Shown here in pieces: positions 6,565 to 17,100 of a DNA stretch of 34,503 bases; the first letter of the stretch is position 1, and the number at the start of each line of letters is the position of its first letter. The notes under the pieces were generated by a model, which made no database searches, was not told where the DNA came from, and worked only from the letters and a program-made list of their open reading frames with translations. This stretch comes from Planctomycetota bacterium (GTDB taxonomy: Bacteria > Planctomycetota > SZUA-567 > H5-PLA8): NCBI GenBank assembly GCA_016200135.1, contig JACQFI010000076.1, forward strand, positions 1 to 34,503, given 5' to 3'. The position numbers were made by a program, and so were the translations under genes.

Positions 6565-7656
6565 GTGAAACGCTATGGGATGCTGCTGGTGTTCTCCGGA
6601 CTTTTTTTTCGAGCCGCTGGCGAAGACGCCGCCGAGGCCGGCCTCTTTCGCCTGAACCCGCAGCGCTCGGGCGTTGCCCCTGTGGAAGCGCCCGCCCAAG
6701 CGCCCAAGGCGGCGTGGACGTTCAAGACGCAAGGCGACGTGGTGCCGTCGCCGGTGAGCGACGGGAAGCTCGTCTTTTTCGGGAGCGAAGATAAGAACGT
6801 GTACGCGGTCGGGGCCTTGGACGGAAAGCAGATCTGGGCCTTTTCGGCCGGAGCAAAAGTAATCGCTTCCGCCGCGCTCTCCGGCGGCAGCGTTTATGTC
6901 GGCGCGGACGATGGAACTTTTTTTGCCATCGATGCGGCTACAGGGAAAGAACGCTGGCGGTTCAAGACCGAGCGCAAGATCTATTCTTCGGCGGTGGTTT
7001 TCGACGGCCTCGTCTGCTTTGGCAGCGCGGATAAGTGCGTCTACGCGCTCGATGCCGCCAGCGGCAAGCAGGCCTGGCGCTTCCAGGCGCAGGGCGCGGT
7101 GCTCGCCTCGCCCGCGCTGGACGCCGAGACGGTCTACGCGGGCGGGGAAGACAACCGCTTTTGCGCGATCGACCGCAAGACCGGCAAGGAACGCTGGAGC
7201 GTGAAGACGCTCGGCGGCATCAACGGTTCGGCGTGCGCGGCGGGCGGCAGCGTATACGTCGGCGACCTGCGTGGCACGGTCTACGCCTTCGACGCGAAGG
7301 ACGGCGCGGAGAAATGGCGCTTCGCGACCAAGGGGCGCGTCTTCTCGTCGCCTGCGCTGGCCGGCGACGTGCTTTACATCGGCAGCGAGGATAAGCACGT
7401 GTATGCGCTCGAGGCTTCGACGGGCAAGGAACGCTGGCGCTTCAAAACCGGCGCGGCGGTCTGTTCGTCGCCGGTTGTTGCGGGCAAGCTCGTGCTGGCC
7501 GGCAGCTACGACGATAAACTGTACGCTATCGATGCCGCCAAAGGCGCCGAGGTGTGGTCGTTCAAAACCAAGGGAGCGGTGGTCAGTTGCCCCGCACTGG
7601 TCGGCGGGCAGGCGATCTTTGGCAGCCGGGATGGGAATGTATACGCGGTGAAGTGA
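6565..7656 (+). CDS. Secreted eight-repeat PQQ-type beta-propeller protein (BamB-like fold)
   Basis: After a signal-peptide-like start (MKRYGMLLVFSGLFFRAAG) and a 30-residue spacer, residues 51-363 consist of eight repeats. The first seven are each exactly 40 residues and the last has 33. Each begins with W(R/S/T)FKT, has SSPA in the second strand, (V/L)Y(V/I)GS.D..VYA in the third and fourth, and ends in D..TGKE(R/V). This is the tryptophan-docking pattern of PQQ_2/BamB propellers. No PQQ-ligand or dehydrogenase residues are present, so a binding or scaffold role outside the cytoplasm is likelier than an enzyme. GTG 6565 has AAGGGG 8 nt upstream. The next gene starts about 100 bp downstream. 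Confidence 0.85.
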   Translation: MKRYGMLLVFSGLFFRAAGEDAAEAGLFRLNPQRSGVAPVEAPAQAPKAAWTFKTQGDVVPSPVSDGKLVFFGSEDKNVYAVGALDGKQIWAFSAGAKVIASAALSGGSVYVGADDGTFFAIDAATGKERWRFKTERKIYSSAVVFDGLVCFGSADKCVYALDAASGKQAWRFQAQGAVLASPALDAETVYAGGEDNRFCAIDRKTGKERWSVKTLGGINGSACAAGGSVYVGDLRGTVYAFDAKDGAEKWRFATKGRVFSSPALAGDVLYIGSEDKHVYALEASTGKERWRFKTGAAVCSSPVVAGKLVLAGSYDDKLYAIDAAKGAEVWSFKTKGAVVSCPALVGGQAIFGSRDGNVYAVK

Positions 7657-7754
7657 CCGCGAGGGATGGGACAGCCAAGCGCGAATGTTCGGTTGGCTGG
7701 CGCAGGCGGCTAGGGTAGATTCTTCACCCTTTGGCCGAAGATGGAAAGGACCCG

Positions 7755-8180
7755 ATGCCCCAGGAACAGACCAGCACACCCTCGCACCCACCGGACCCGA
7801 AGAAACGGGACAGCTACGAGAAGTGGGCGCCGGAGATCAAGAACGAGGAGGACCTGCGCGAGGTTCTCGATCTCGCCTTCGACTACCGGGGCGATGTGAC
7901 GATCACCACCAAAGCGGGCGAGAAGATCGTCGCGTACATCTTCAACCGCGTCTCGGATACGACGGAGCCGTACATCGAGTTCTATCCCAAGAACGAGGAC
8001 GCGCCGCGCGTGCTCAAGTACCGCGAAGTCGCCGGGCTCGCGTTCACGGGTATCGATTCGGCGGCGGGGCGGAGCTGGGAGTCGTGGTTGAAAAAGAACG
8101 AAGAGAAGAAGAAGGCTCTGGCCGAGGGCCGGGATATCGGCGATATCGAGCCCAAGCCGATGCCACTCGACAACGAGTAG
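7755..8180 (+). CDS. Small conserved-looking protein, possibly Sm/SH3-like barrel
   Basis: This 141-residue cytoplasmic protein starts at ATG 7755, preceded by GAAAGGA 4 nt upstream; an in-frame TTG at 7731 is less likely. The N-terminus is polar and disordered-looking (PQEQTSTPSHPPDPKK). A helix (EDLREVLDLAFDY) is followed by five predicted strands: DVTITTKAGEKIVAYIFNR, PYIEFYPKNE, RVLKYREVAGLAFTG. It closes with SAAGRSWESWLKK and a charged tail. The strand order, with a DG/AG turn after the first strand, resembles Sm-like or SH3-like barrels, but I cannot name a family. It lies between the propeller gene and the phosphatase gene, all on the same strand. Confidence 0.7.
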   Translation: MPQEQTSTPSHPPDPKKRDSYEKWAPEIKNEEDLREVLDLAFDYRGDVTITTKAGEKIVAYIFNRVSDTTEPYIEFYPKNEDAPRVLKYREVAGLAFTGIDSAAGRSWESWLKKNEEKKKALAEGRDIGDIEPKPMPLDNE

Positions 8181-8326
8181 CCGGCAGCGACTCAAAATGC
8201 GGAGCGATACCGGACACATTTCGCCTGGTACGCCACTAGCAAGTCGGCAAAACGCCCGTAAGCTATATCCTCTATTGTGCATCCGTATTGTTGGGCGTGG
8301 CGGATGTAACGGGTAAGGAACCTGGC

Positions 8327-9394
8327 ATGAGCAAATTTCTGCGGCGCCGGATCCCAGGCAGAAGGCCCGGTGCAGGCGCGACCGGCGCGCATTACCTTAA
8401 TAGAAACCGACGCGACCGGCGCGTGATGCAGAAGACCGTCAGCAATCAGAATACGGATTCCGGCACGATAAAAGCTGCGCCGTCGGGTCAGCAGAAGTCC
8501 ATCACGAGAAATATCGCCCCGCGGGAGATCGTTGGCTCGCCGGCGCTCGAACCGCTGGCGGAAGAGTTCCTGGACCCGGCGTCGGGCAGCGGGGTGATGG
8601 ATCCGCAGACCGGCAGCGGGCTGCAGGCAATCGCAACCGAACAGCAGATTGAGGAGTTCGGGCGCGACGTCCTGGCGGCGCGAGAACTTCAGATCCGCAT
8701 GCTGCCTTCCCGGCCGCCGAAGATCTTCGGCTACGAAGTCACCGCGTTCTACGACGCCTGCGACGTACTGGCGGGGGACTTTTTCCAGTTCGTCAACGTC
8801 TCCGACGGGCAGACGGGGTTCCTGGTGGCGGACGTCTCGGGGCACGGCCTGACCGCGGCGATGCTGATGGCGGCGACGCTCAAGACCTTCTCGTTCCACG
8901 CCCGCGGCGAGTCCTCGCCGCGCAAGGTCCTGCATAAAGTCTTTACCGATCTGCGCGACGACCTGCCGCCGGGGCGCTTCATCACGGCTTTTTACGCGGT
9001 GCTCGACCATGCCAGCGGTACGCTGCGTTACGCGCGCGCGGGCCACAATCCCGCGTACCTGTGGCATCCGGAGCGCAACGAGATCCAGGAATTGAAGGAG
9101 ACAGGCGTCGCGCTGGGCCTGGGCACGCCGGAGCTCTTCGAGAGCCGGACGGAAGAAGGCGCGACCATCATGCCGCGCGGCGCGGCGCTGCTCCTTTATA
9201 GCGACGGCATCACCGAGGCGCACAATCCGCAAGGCGAACAGTTCGGCGAAGAACGATTGCGGTCGCTCTTCGCGGAGATCGCCAACCTGCGCAGCCGGCC
9301 ACTCGTCGAGCAAGTGATCAACGCCCTGCGCGAACATACCACCACCGACTTCAACGAGGACGACCTGACCCTGGTGGTGCTCAAGCGCGAGTAG
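8327..9394 (+). CDS. SpoIIE/RsbU-type PP2C serine phosphatase
   Basis: ATG 8327 has AAGGA 7 nt upstream and gives a 355-residue protein. The first 100 residues are basic and low in structure. The rest is a PPM-type phosphatase domain with the metal-binding signatures of SpoIIE: LAGDFFQF (usual form GGDYYD), VADVSGHG, a Gly-rich ARAGHNPAYLW, LYSDGITEA and the final EDDLTLVVLK. Such enzymes dephosphorylate anti-sigma-factor antagonists or other phosphoproteins in partner-switching pathways. No PAS, GAF, HAMP or receiver domain and no membrane helix is visible, so the signal must come from the N-terminal region or a partner. No anti-sigma gene is adjacent. Confidence 0.88.
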   Translation: MSKFLRRRIPGRRPGAGATGAHYLNRNRRDRRVMQKTVSNQNTDSGTIKAAPSGQQKSITRNIAPREIVGSPALEPLAEEFLDPASGSGVMDPQTGSGLQAIATEQQIEEFGRDVLAARELQIRMLPSRPPKIFGYEVTAFYDACDVLAGDFFQFVNVSDGQTGFLVADVSGHGLTAAMLMAATLKTFSFHARGESSPRKVLHKVFTDLRDDLPPGRFITAFYAVLDHASGTLRYARAGHNPAYLWHPERNEIQELKETGVALGLGTPELFESRTEEGATIMPRGAALLLYSDGITEAHNPQGEQFGEERLRSLFAEIANLRSRPLVEQVINALREHTTTDFNEDDLTLVVLKRE

Positions 9395-9396
9395 GC

Positions 9397-9434
9397 TGGC
9401 TCTCGGCTCGCAGCTCCTGGCGCGCGGCTCTCGG
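9397..9434. repeat. Heptameric tandem repeat, GC-rich type
   Basis: Five imperfect 7-mers follow the phosphatase stop: TGGCTCT, CGGCTCG, CAGCTCC, TGGCGCG, CGGCTCT, then a partial CGG. The period is 7 bp, as in the tracts at 5014 and 10389, but the unit differs. It fills about half of the 80-bp gap before the glycosylase gene. Confidence 0.65.
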
Positions 9435-9474
9435 AAAAGACTCTTCGGCAACCAAGTATTCCGGCGAGCCCGCC

Positions 9475-10386
9475 ATGCCCGAACTTCCCGACGTCACCAT
9501 CTATCTAGAAGCGCTCGAGGCGCGCGTGCTTGGGCGCAAGCTCGAACGAGTGCGCATCGCCAGCCCGTTTCTGATTCGCTCGGTCGAGCCGCCGGTCTTC
9601 AGCGCCGAGGGCAAGCGCGTGACGGGCTTTCGGCGCTTGGGCAAGCGCCTTGTGCTCGCGCTGGAAGACGAGTTCTTTCTCGTGCTGCATCTGATGATCG
9701 CAGGGCGGCTGCGCTGGGAGGATTCGATGCCCGGGAAGCGGCCGGGCATACCCGGCAAGATCGGGCTCGCCGCGTTCGACTTCGTGAACGGGACGCTGCT
9801 CCTTACCGAGGCCAGCAGCAAGAAGCGCGCGGCGCTGCATCTGGTCCGCGGCGAGGCGGAACTCGCGAAGCACTGCCCGCCGGGTCTGGAACTTTTCGAA
9901 GCCGATGCGGCGGCATTTGAGGAGGCCTTGCGGCGCGAGAACCATACGCTCAAGCGCTCACTCACCGACCCGCGGCTCTTCAGCGGCATCGGGAACGCCT
10001 ACGGCGACGAGATCCTGCATGCGGCGCGGCTTTCTCCGATGAAGCAGACGAAGACGCTGACCCAGGACGAGGCACGGCGGCTGTTTAAGGCCGCGCGAAC
10101 GACGCTTGAAGCGTGGACCGAACGGCTGCGGCGCGCGTTCAACGGGCGCTTTCCTGGGCCGGGGGAGATCACGGCGTTCCGGCCGGAGTTCGCGGCGCAT
10201 GGCAAGTTCGGGAAGCCGTGCCCGGAGTGCGGGACAAAGATCCAGCGCATCCGCTACGCGGAGAACGAAACGAACTACTGCCCGCGCTGCCAAACCGGCG
10301 ACAAACTGCTCGCGGACCGGTCGCTCTCGCGCCTGCTTAAGGACGACTGGCCGCGAACGATCGAAGAGTTGGAAGAGGGCGGGTGA
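9475..10386 (+). CDS. mutM: Formamidopyrimidine-DNA glycosylase family protein (MutM/Nei)
   Basis: This 303-residue protein repairs oxidised bases by base excision, using the N-terminal Pro as nucleophile. It starts MPELPDV, giving Pro1 and Glu2 after Met removal, and has the conserved Lys in RRLGKRLVL (K57). The helix-two-turn-helix is seen in DPRLFSGIGNAYGDEILHAA, and the zinc finger has C249, C252, C269 and C272 (CPECG...CPRCQT). The sixth residue is Asp rather than the usual Glu of classical MutM (MPELPEV); this variant occurs in a broad sister group, so the preferred lesion may differ from 8-oxoguanine. A 30-residue tail follows the zinc finger. A weak purine-rich site (GGCGAG) precedes ATG 9475. 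Confidence 0.88.
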   Translation: MPELPDVTIYLEALEARVLGRKLERVRIASPFLIRSVEPPVFSAEGKRVTGFRRLGKRLVLALEDEFFLVLHLMIAGRLRWEDSMPGKRPGIPGKIGLAAFDFVNGTLLLTEASSKKRAALHLVRGEAELAKHCPPGLELFEADAAAFEEALRRENHTLKRSLTDPRLFSGIGNAYGDEILHAARLSPMKQTKTLTQDEARRLFKAARTTLEAWTERLRRAFNGRFPGPGEITAFRPEFAAHGKFGKPCPECGTKIQRIRYAENETNYCPRCQTGDKLLADRSLSRLLKDDWPRTIEELEEGG

Positions 10387-10388
10387 GC

Positions 10389-10419
10389 ATTTTCGATTTT
10401 CGATTTTCGATTTCCGATT
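10389..10419. repeat. Heptameric tandem repeat, AT-rich type
   Basis: ATTTTCG occurs three times in direct succession, followed by ATTTCCG and ATT, just after the glycosylase stop codon. The period is 7 bp. Rotated, the unit is TTCGATT, close to TTCGGAT of the tract at 5014-5041. Confidence 0.75.
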
Positions 10420-10467
10420 AGAACGGCAGCGAAGCGGTGCCTGCAGCGATGCTTATGGAGCGCCGGA

Positions 10468-11010
10468 ATGCCGGGTCATCTGACGACTGCGAAACCGATA
10501 CCCGTGCCTATGGACCTCCCCAAGGCCAAGGCGTGGGCGGCGGCGTGGACCAAGGCGCGCTGCGAGAAGGCGCTCTGCGCCTATCTAGGCAAGCTTGGCG
10601 TGCCGCATTTTCTCCCGCTGGTGCGGAAACGGCGCGTATACGGGGGCCAAGCGCGCTTCTCGAACTTGCCGCTCTTCTCCGGGTACGTCTTCTTCGATCC
10701 CACCGTGGTGGAGCGGACGAAGATCTTCGCCTCGAAGAAGGTCGCGCAGATTCTCGTGCCGCCCGATCCTGAAACCTTGCGGCGCGATCTGGAGAACCTC
10801 ACGCGCGCCCTGGGGGAGGACGAGACGCTGCGCGAGACGCGCTTCGGGCAGGAAGGCCGGCCCGTATACGTGAAGAGCGGGCCTTTCCGGGGACTTTACG
10901 GAAAACTGGTGCGCTACGAGTCCGATTCAAAGCTGATCGTGCAGGTGTCTTTCATCGGCAAGGCCGCCGAGTTGCACATCGACGAGGCGTTTCTGGAGCC
11001 GGCGCTGTAG
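10468..11010 (+). CDS. NusG/RfaH-like transcription antitermination protein
   Basis: This 180-residue protein has a NusG N-terminal domain, AWAAAWTKARCEKALCAYL then HFLPLVRKRRVYGGQARFSNLPLFSGYVFF. The usual form is W.x.x.T....E..v...L....v..f.P......r......plFPGYvF. The C-terminus is a KOW domain (GRPVYVKSGPFRGLYGKLV). It lacks the core-NusG operon context of secE and ribosomal protein genes, and the basic VRKRR with G.A.F.NLPLF resembles specialised RfaH/UpxY-type paralogues that act on long operons. It directly precedes a 6-kb gene, a possible target. ATG 10468 has GGAG 8 nt upstream; ATG 10510 is an alternative. Confidence 0.85.
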   Translation: MPGHLTTAKPIPVPMDLPKAKAWAAAWTKARCEKALCAYLGKLGVPHFLPLVRKRRVYGGQARFSNLPLFSGYVFFDPTVVERTKIFASKKVAQILVPPDPETLRRDLENLTRALGEDETLRETRFGQEGRPVYVKSGPFRGLYGKLVRYESDSKLIVQVSFIGKAAELHIDEAFLEPAL

Positions 11011-11180
11011 GAAAAGTAAAACGGCTAAGTGCCAGAATGCGGGAAGATTCCCTTAATATAGCGGTCCTGTCCTGAAGGAACCTCCCCCTGCACGTGCAAC
11101 TTACCTGAAAAATGAAAACTTGGGGGCCCGAGTCCGTTAGACCTCTTGAAACCAGGCGTCGGCAGAGAGGCAGGGCAGGT

Positions 11181-14100
11181 ATGGTGCCGGGCAGGCAGGG
11201 GCGTCGAGGGGTCTATGCCGTATTGTCTCTGATATTCGTCGTAAGCGTCGTAGTGGCACTGCAGACCTCCCAACATAAACGCGAGCGCGAAGGCGCGGAC
11301 CAGCCGCCGCCCAGCGTGACGTCCGTTCACGGAGCCTTGGGTGTGTGGCGCCCGGCTTCCGGAGCGTGGGCGGAGATGCTGGCCGGCGAAGCGTTCGTAT
11401 CGGGCGAAGCGCTGCGCGTGAGCACAGCGGGCCAAGTGGAACTCTCCGACGGCAACGCCCAGTTCACGCTCGGGCCCGGCTGCCAGGCGACGCCGCGGGT
11501 CTCGAACGGCCGCGTGAGCGCCATCGTGCTCGACCGCGGATCGATGCGCGTCCGCTGCGCGGAGAATTGCGGTTCCGTGGCGGTCGAGACGCCCTGGGGC
11601 GTCGTGAAAGTCGATCACGGCGAGGCCGTGGTGGCGCTGCAGGGCGGGAAGGCTCTGGCGCAGGTGCTTCACGGGCGCGCGCAAGCCCTTCCGAGCGAGG
11701 GCGCCAAGTTGGAGCTCCGCGACGGGCAGGCGGCGGAGCTGACCGGGCGCGAGGCCGTCGAGACGGGCGCGGACGCTCCCGCGCTGGCGACACTGCAAGC
11801 GCCGGAATCCGCAGCGGATTCGGAGCCGCAGGGCGGCATCGGGCGGCTGGTGCTGCGCGATTCGTCGGGGCGCGAGGCCGATGCGCTGGAAGTCCGCGAG
11901 CTGCGCGTGCGCGTGGTCGCGCTGGGCGCGGTGGCGCTGACCGAGATCGAACAGACCTTCTTCAACCCGACGGACCGGCAGGCGGAGGGAACGTTCTATT
12001 TTCCTGTGCCCGCGGGCGCGAGCATCTGCCGCTTCGCCATGTACGTAAACGACAAGCTGGTCGAAGGCGAACTGGTCGAGCGCGTGCGCGCGCGGCAGAT
12101 CTACGAGGACATCGTGCGGCGCATGCGCGATCCGGCGCTGATGGAATGGCAGGAAGGCAACATCTTCAAGACGCGCATCTTTCCCATCCCGGCCAAAGGG
12201 CCGAAGCGCATCCTGATCAGTTACACGCAGCCGCTGCCCGCCGAGGGCGGCGAGCGGCGCTTTGTGTATCCACTTGTCAGCAAGACCACGCAGGCCGGCA
12301 AGATCGGCCGTTTCGAGTTTGAGGCCGAGATCCACGGCGCCAATCCAGCCAAGCGGATCGTGGCGCCCGCGTATCCCGATGCGCGCGTGACCCAGGATAG
12401 CGGCGGTGTCGCGCGCGTGCGGCTGACGTGCGAGGGCTTCCAGCCGCACAGCGACTTCGTGCTGCGCTACTCGCCGCTGCGCGGCGGGCCGCTGGAACTC
12501 GTCACCGACCGTCGCGAAGGCGAAGACGGGTTCTTCATGCTCTCGTATGCCCCGCGCTTCGCCGAATCGAGTGCGCAGCCGCGCTTGGAAGCGCGGGACC
12601 TGGTGGTCCTCTTCGATACGTCGCTCTCGCGCCGCGCCGACGATTACCGCGCGCAGCTCAAGGCGCTGAACGTAGTGCTGAAGGAACGCAGCGGCGACGA
12701 CCGCTTCGCCGTGATTGCTTTTGACGTGCAGGCGCGCGCACTGCAGGACGGCTTCGTTGCGGGTCCGGCAGCAATCGACGCCGCGCTTGGAGAGCTGGCC
12801 AAGACGATGCCGCTCGGCGGCACGGACGCCGGGAAGATGCTGGCGTGCCTGGACGAGTTCCTTGCCAAGAACGGCCGTGGGAAGACGGATGTCCTGTGCA
12901 TCACCGACGGCATTGCGACCTTGGGGGAGACCGCGTCGGAGAAGCTCGTCGAGCGCGCTAAGCCGATTCTCGCCAAGCACGGCGTGCGGTTCCACGCGCT
13001 GGCGCTGGGCGCGCAGTACGACCGGCTGCTGCTGGGCGAACTGGCGCGGCGGAGCGGCGGACTCTTGCGTGCGATCAGCCCGGGCGACGAACTCGAACGC
13101 GAGGCCTTCCGCTTCTCGCTCGCGCTGCAAGCGCCGCTGCTCAAAGCGCCGGAGTTTTCCTTCTCCGGAGCCGAGGTCTCGATGATCTATCCCGAGAAGC
13201 CCGGCACCGCGGCGGCGGGCGAAGAGATAATCGTGATGGGCCGGTACAAGAATGCCGGCAAGCTCCGCGTTGCGGTAAAACAAGAGGGCGCGGCGGACGC
13301 GCAGGCCGAGTTCGATCTGCCCGAGACGGACAGCACGAACGTCTTTGTACCGCGGCTGTGGGCGCGCGAGCGGCTCGAAAAGCTGCTGCTTGAGCCGCAA
13401 ACGCCGGAGACGGTCCAGGCGGTCACCGATCTTTCCCAGGAATACACGCTGGTGACGCCGTACACGTCGTTCCTGGTGCTCGAGAGCGAGGACATGTACG
13501 CGAAGTACGGTGTGAGCCGGCAGAAACGGCGGCGGTACTGGGAAGAGATCGGCAAACAGCGCACGGCTCCGCCGCCCGCCGTTGCGCCCGCGCCGGTTCC
13601 GGCAACAGAGCCTCCGGCTCAGCCTCAAGGGCCCTCGCCCGCCGAACTTCGCGCGGAAAAGGACTTGGCTCAAGTGCAGCGCTTCGAAGGCCTCGCGGCC
13701 GACGACAAAGCCAAGCGCATCGAACGGCTGAACACGTTCATCGCCATGCATGCCAACACGCATGCGGCCGAGCAGGCGTGGGAGCAGATTCAGAAGATCC
13801 GCAACCTGCCGGCCGCGGCGGAGCGCCCGCAGCCGCTGCTTGAAAAGATCGATCTGGCGTCGCTGGGCCAGCGGTTCACAAATGGCCGGGAAGTCTCTAC
13901 GGCGCTCTCGGCGCTCTGCCTGGAGACGTACTACCGGTATATGCCGGTGACGGACGGCGCCGTGGGCGTTGGCGGTAATACCGGTACGGCCACAGGCGTC
14001 GCGCCGCCGCCTCCACCAGGAGAGGTTGATGTGACAGACGCGGATATTACGCCGGCAGTTTCGAGCGCCGATGCGCCGATCCAGACGCGCGACGTGGAAG

Positions 14101-17100
14101 CGCGGCCGGAACACGTCGACCCCGCGCAACGGACCAACATGACGCCCGAGAATTTCGACGCGTTGCGGCGCGCAGACGAGACCGATCAGAATCCGAGCAG
14201 CACCGGCGAGGATTTTTTGGACCGCGTGCAATTGACGAGCGATTCCAGCCTGGTTGCAAAAAGCAATCTAGAAATGGAAGGGCACGGCACTTTCGGCTAT
14301 AGGGCGGGCGGCGGGCGCACGCTGATGGTCATGCGCCACGGCGGAAGCAGAGCGACCGAGAGCGGCGTGGATGTATGCGCCAACTGGATCGCCTCCCACC
14401 AGTTCCCCGACGGCCACTGGGGCGCGGCCGGCTACGAGGAGACCTCGCTGGCCGTGCTCTCCTTTATGGGCGCGGGCCACACCGAGAAGGTCGGGCAATT
14501 CAAAGCCCACGTAAAGAACGCGCTGAGTTGGCTGATCGCGCATCAGGGCGAAGACGGCCGGCTCGGGCGGCGCGTGTACGAGCATGCATTGGCTACGCTG
14601 GCCCTGTGCGAAGGCGCGGGCATGGGCCGGATCGCCGAGACCCATACGGCCGCGCAGAAGGCGCTCGATTGCCTTATCAAATTGCAGATGCAGAAGGATG
14701 GCAAGCGCGGCGGCTTTGGCGAGACGCCCGGCGAGGCCGACCCGTTTGTCACCGTCTGGGCCGCGCTGGCGTTGAAGAGCGCGAAGATTGCGGGGCTGAC
14801 CGTTCCGCCTGAATCCTTCTTGGGCGTGATGACGTATGTCGATTCCATCACGGCCGAGAACGGGGCCGTAGGCGCGCGCGGCAAACCGGAAGGGAAGGAG
14901 ATCAACCTTTTGAACACGGCCGCGGGACTTTTAGCGCGGCAGATCGCAGGCGGGGCGCGGGACGAGCCGCGCGTGGCCGGCGCGGCCAGCCTGTTGCATG
15001 CGCTGGCGCCCGAAGGCGCCAAGAACAGCGCCGACGGGCTCTTCTTAAGCTATTTCACCACGCTCGCGCTGTTCCATATGGGAGGCGATTACTGGAGCGA
15101 TTGGAACGCATTCCTGAAAAAGGACCGCTTGGAAACCCAGGCTGGAAAAGAGGGCGAAGACCGCGGCTCCTGGCCGCCCGCTGGAATCTGGGTGGCGGGG
15201 CGCAAGCCGCTGCCTTCCACCACGGATGGCGACGCGGGCGTGGCCGCAGCATTGGCCGTGCTAGGCGGCGCTACGGAAGCGGATCGGTTGAAGAACAGCG
15301 AAAAACTCGCGGAGGCCCTCTCGGATGTCGCCGATGCGGGCATCGTCCGGAAGCATCTGCCCGCAGCGGAGAAGGCCGGCGCGGAAGCCCAGGCGTTGCT
15401 GCGCATACGCTTAGGAATGCTGCTGGCCCAGAAGCAGGAAAGCGCGGAGGCGCTTAAAGAGTTCCGTGCGGCGTACGAGCTCTCCGGACAAGCCGAGAAC
15501 GTGCTGACGTTGGTGGCGGGGGTCTCGTTCCAGGCGCATCAGGCGCGCGAGTGCCTGAACGCGCTGCTCGCGGAGTACAACGCCGGGCGCAACACCGATC
15601 TGCGCAGGCGTCTGATGGGCACGCTTCTTTTCGACCCGCGCGCGTCGATCGAAGCGCCGAGCGCGTACCTGCTCCCACGTTTGCTCGATGAGAGCGCGGC
15701 GCACGCGGAACTGTTGGAGGTCCTTGGGCAGATGGCGAAGGCGCGCGCGATGGCCAAGGATGAGGCCGCGTTCTTCGAGAAAGCCTACGCGTGGAGCGGC
15801 AGAGACGAGGCGTACGCTTTCCCGCTACTGGATGCGTTGTGCCGAGCAAAGCGCGCGAAGGATGCCCTTTCGATACTCTTTAATGAAGCGCGCACGGATG
15901 GCCGAGCGACGCACTGGCGGCTCGAGACGCTGGCCGCGCTGCTCTTCGATCCGGCGTGCGCGGTGGAAGACCCCGCGCAGGAGATCGAGACCAGGCTTCC
16001 CCAGGCGGGCGAGATCCGTTTGGGCGCGTATGCGCACGCGGCCCGGCGCGCGGAAGAGCTCGCGAACGCCGAGAAGGAGCATTCGAAGAGCAAGTTCACG
16101 CTGGCCGCGCGGCTGTGCCGCAAACTCTACGAGGAGAGCGGGCGCAGGGAGCGCTACGCGCAACTGCACATCCGGTTGCTGCAAGCAAGCGGACAGGATG
16201 CCGAGGCGCGCGAGACGCTGATTCGCGAGGCCTGCGACGAGAACCGGCTGGCGCTCTGGCGCATGCAAGCGCTGGCCGCGACGTTGCTCGCGGACAAGAA
16301 GACCAAGGCCGCGCCCGACCGCGTGGCGGACGAGTGGTTTGCCGACCGGCCGCGCGCGCGCGTCGCGCTCAAGTGGGAATTGGCGCATGCCGCGGATGCG
16401 GTCAAGAACTTCGAGCTGGCGGCGCGGCTCTACGAGGACATCTATTTGGGATCGGGCCGGCCCGTCGCCGCGGTGCAGCCGTACATCACGACGCTGCTTG
16501 AGACGAACCAGCTCGCGAAGGCCGTAAAAGAACTGGAGCGCAGCGTTCAAGGCGGCTACCACGTGCCCTGGACCTTTGCCTCGCTGCTGGAGTGCTACAC
16601 CAAACTCTCCAAGTCCAAGGCCGAGATCCTGCGCGCGGCGACAAGCGAGGTCGAGCTCTTCCCGCGCGACAGCGATCCGCGCGTGCGGCTGGCCGGGTTC
16701 TTCGAGCGCGAAGGCGAGATCGAAGAATCCATGCAGCAGTACCTCGAAGCCGTGCGCATCCGGCCGGAGGACGCCAAGTTCCATCGTGAAGTTGTGGAAC
16801 GCGGACTGAACGCCGGGAAGATTGCGTTCGCCCGCGGACTGCTGCTCGAGATGATCGAACGCTGGCCGAACTCCGGCAACATCTGGGGCCACGAGGACCA
16901 GGACCTCTACGCATTGACAGGGAAGTATCCGGCGCTCGAAGAGGGCGAAGACGGCCAGCGGCTGAAGGAGCTCCTGCGGAAGTATAAGGTCAAGGACCTG
17001 GCTATTGTGATGTCGTGGGACACCGACAAGACCGACGTCGACTTGCACGTCAGCGAGCCGACGGGCGAGGAGTCGGACTACACGCATAAGGAGACTTTCG

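Noticed and set aside
11025..14231. 1068-codon open frame on the minus strand
   Set aside because: It lies antisense to the VIT/VWA gene, whose domains are clear. The antisense text is Arg/Ala-rich without a signal, domain or good start.
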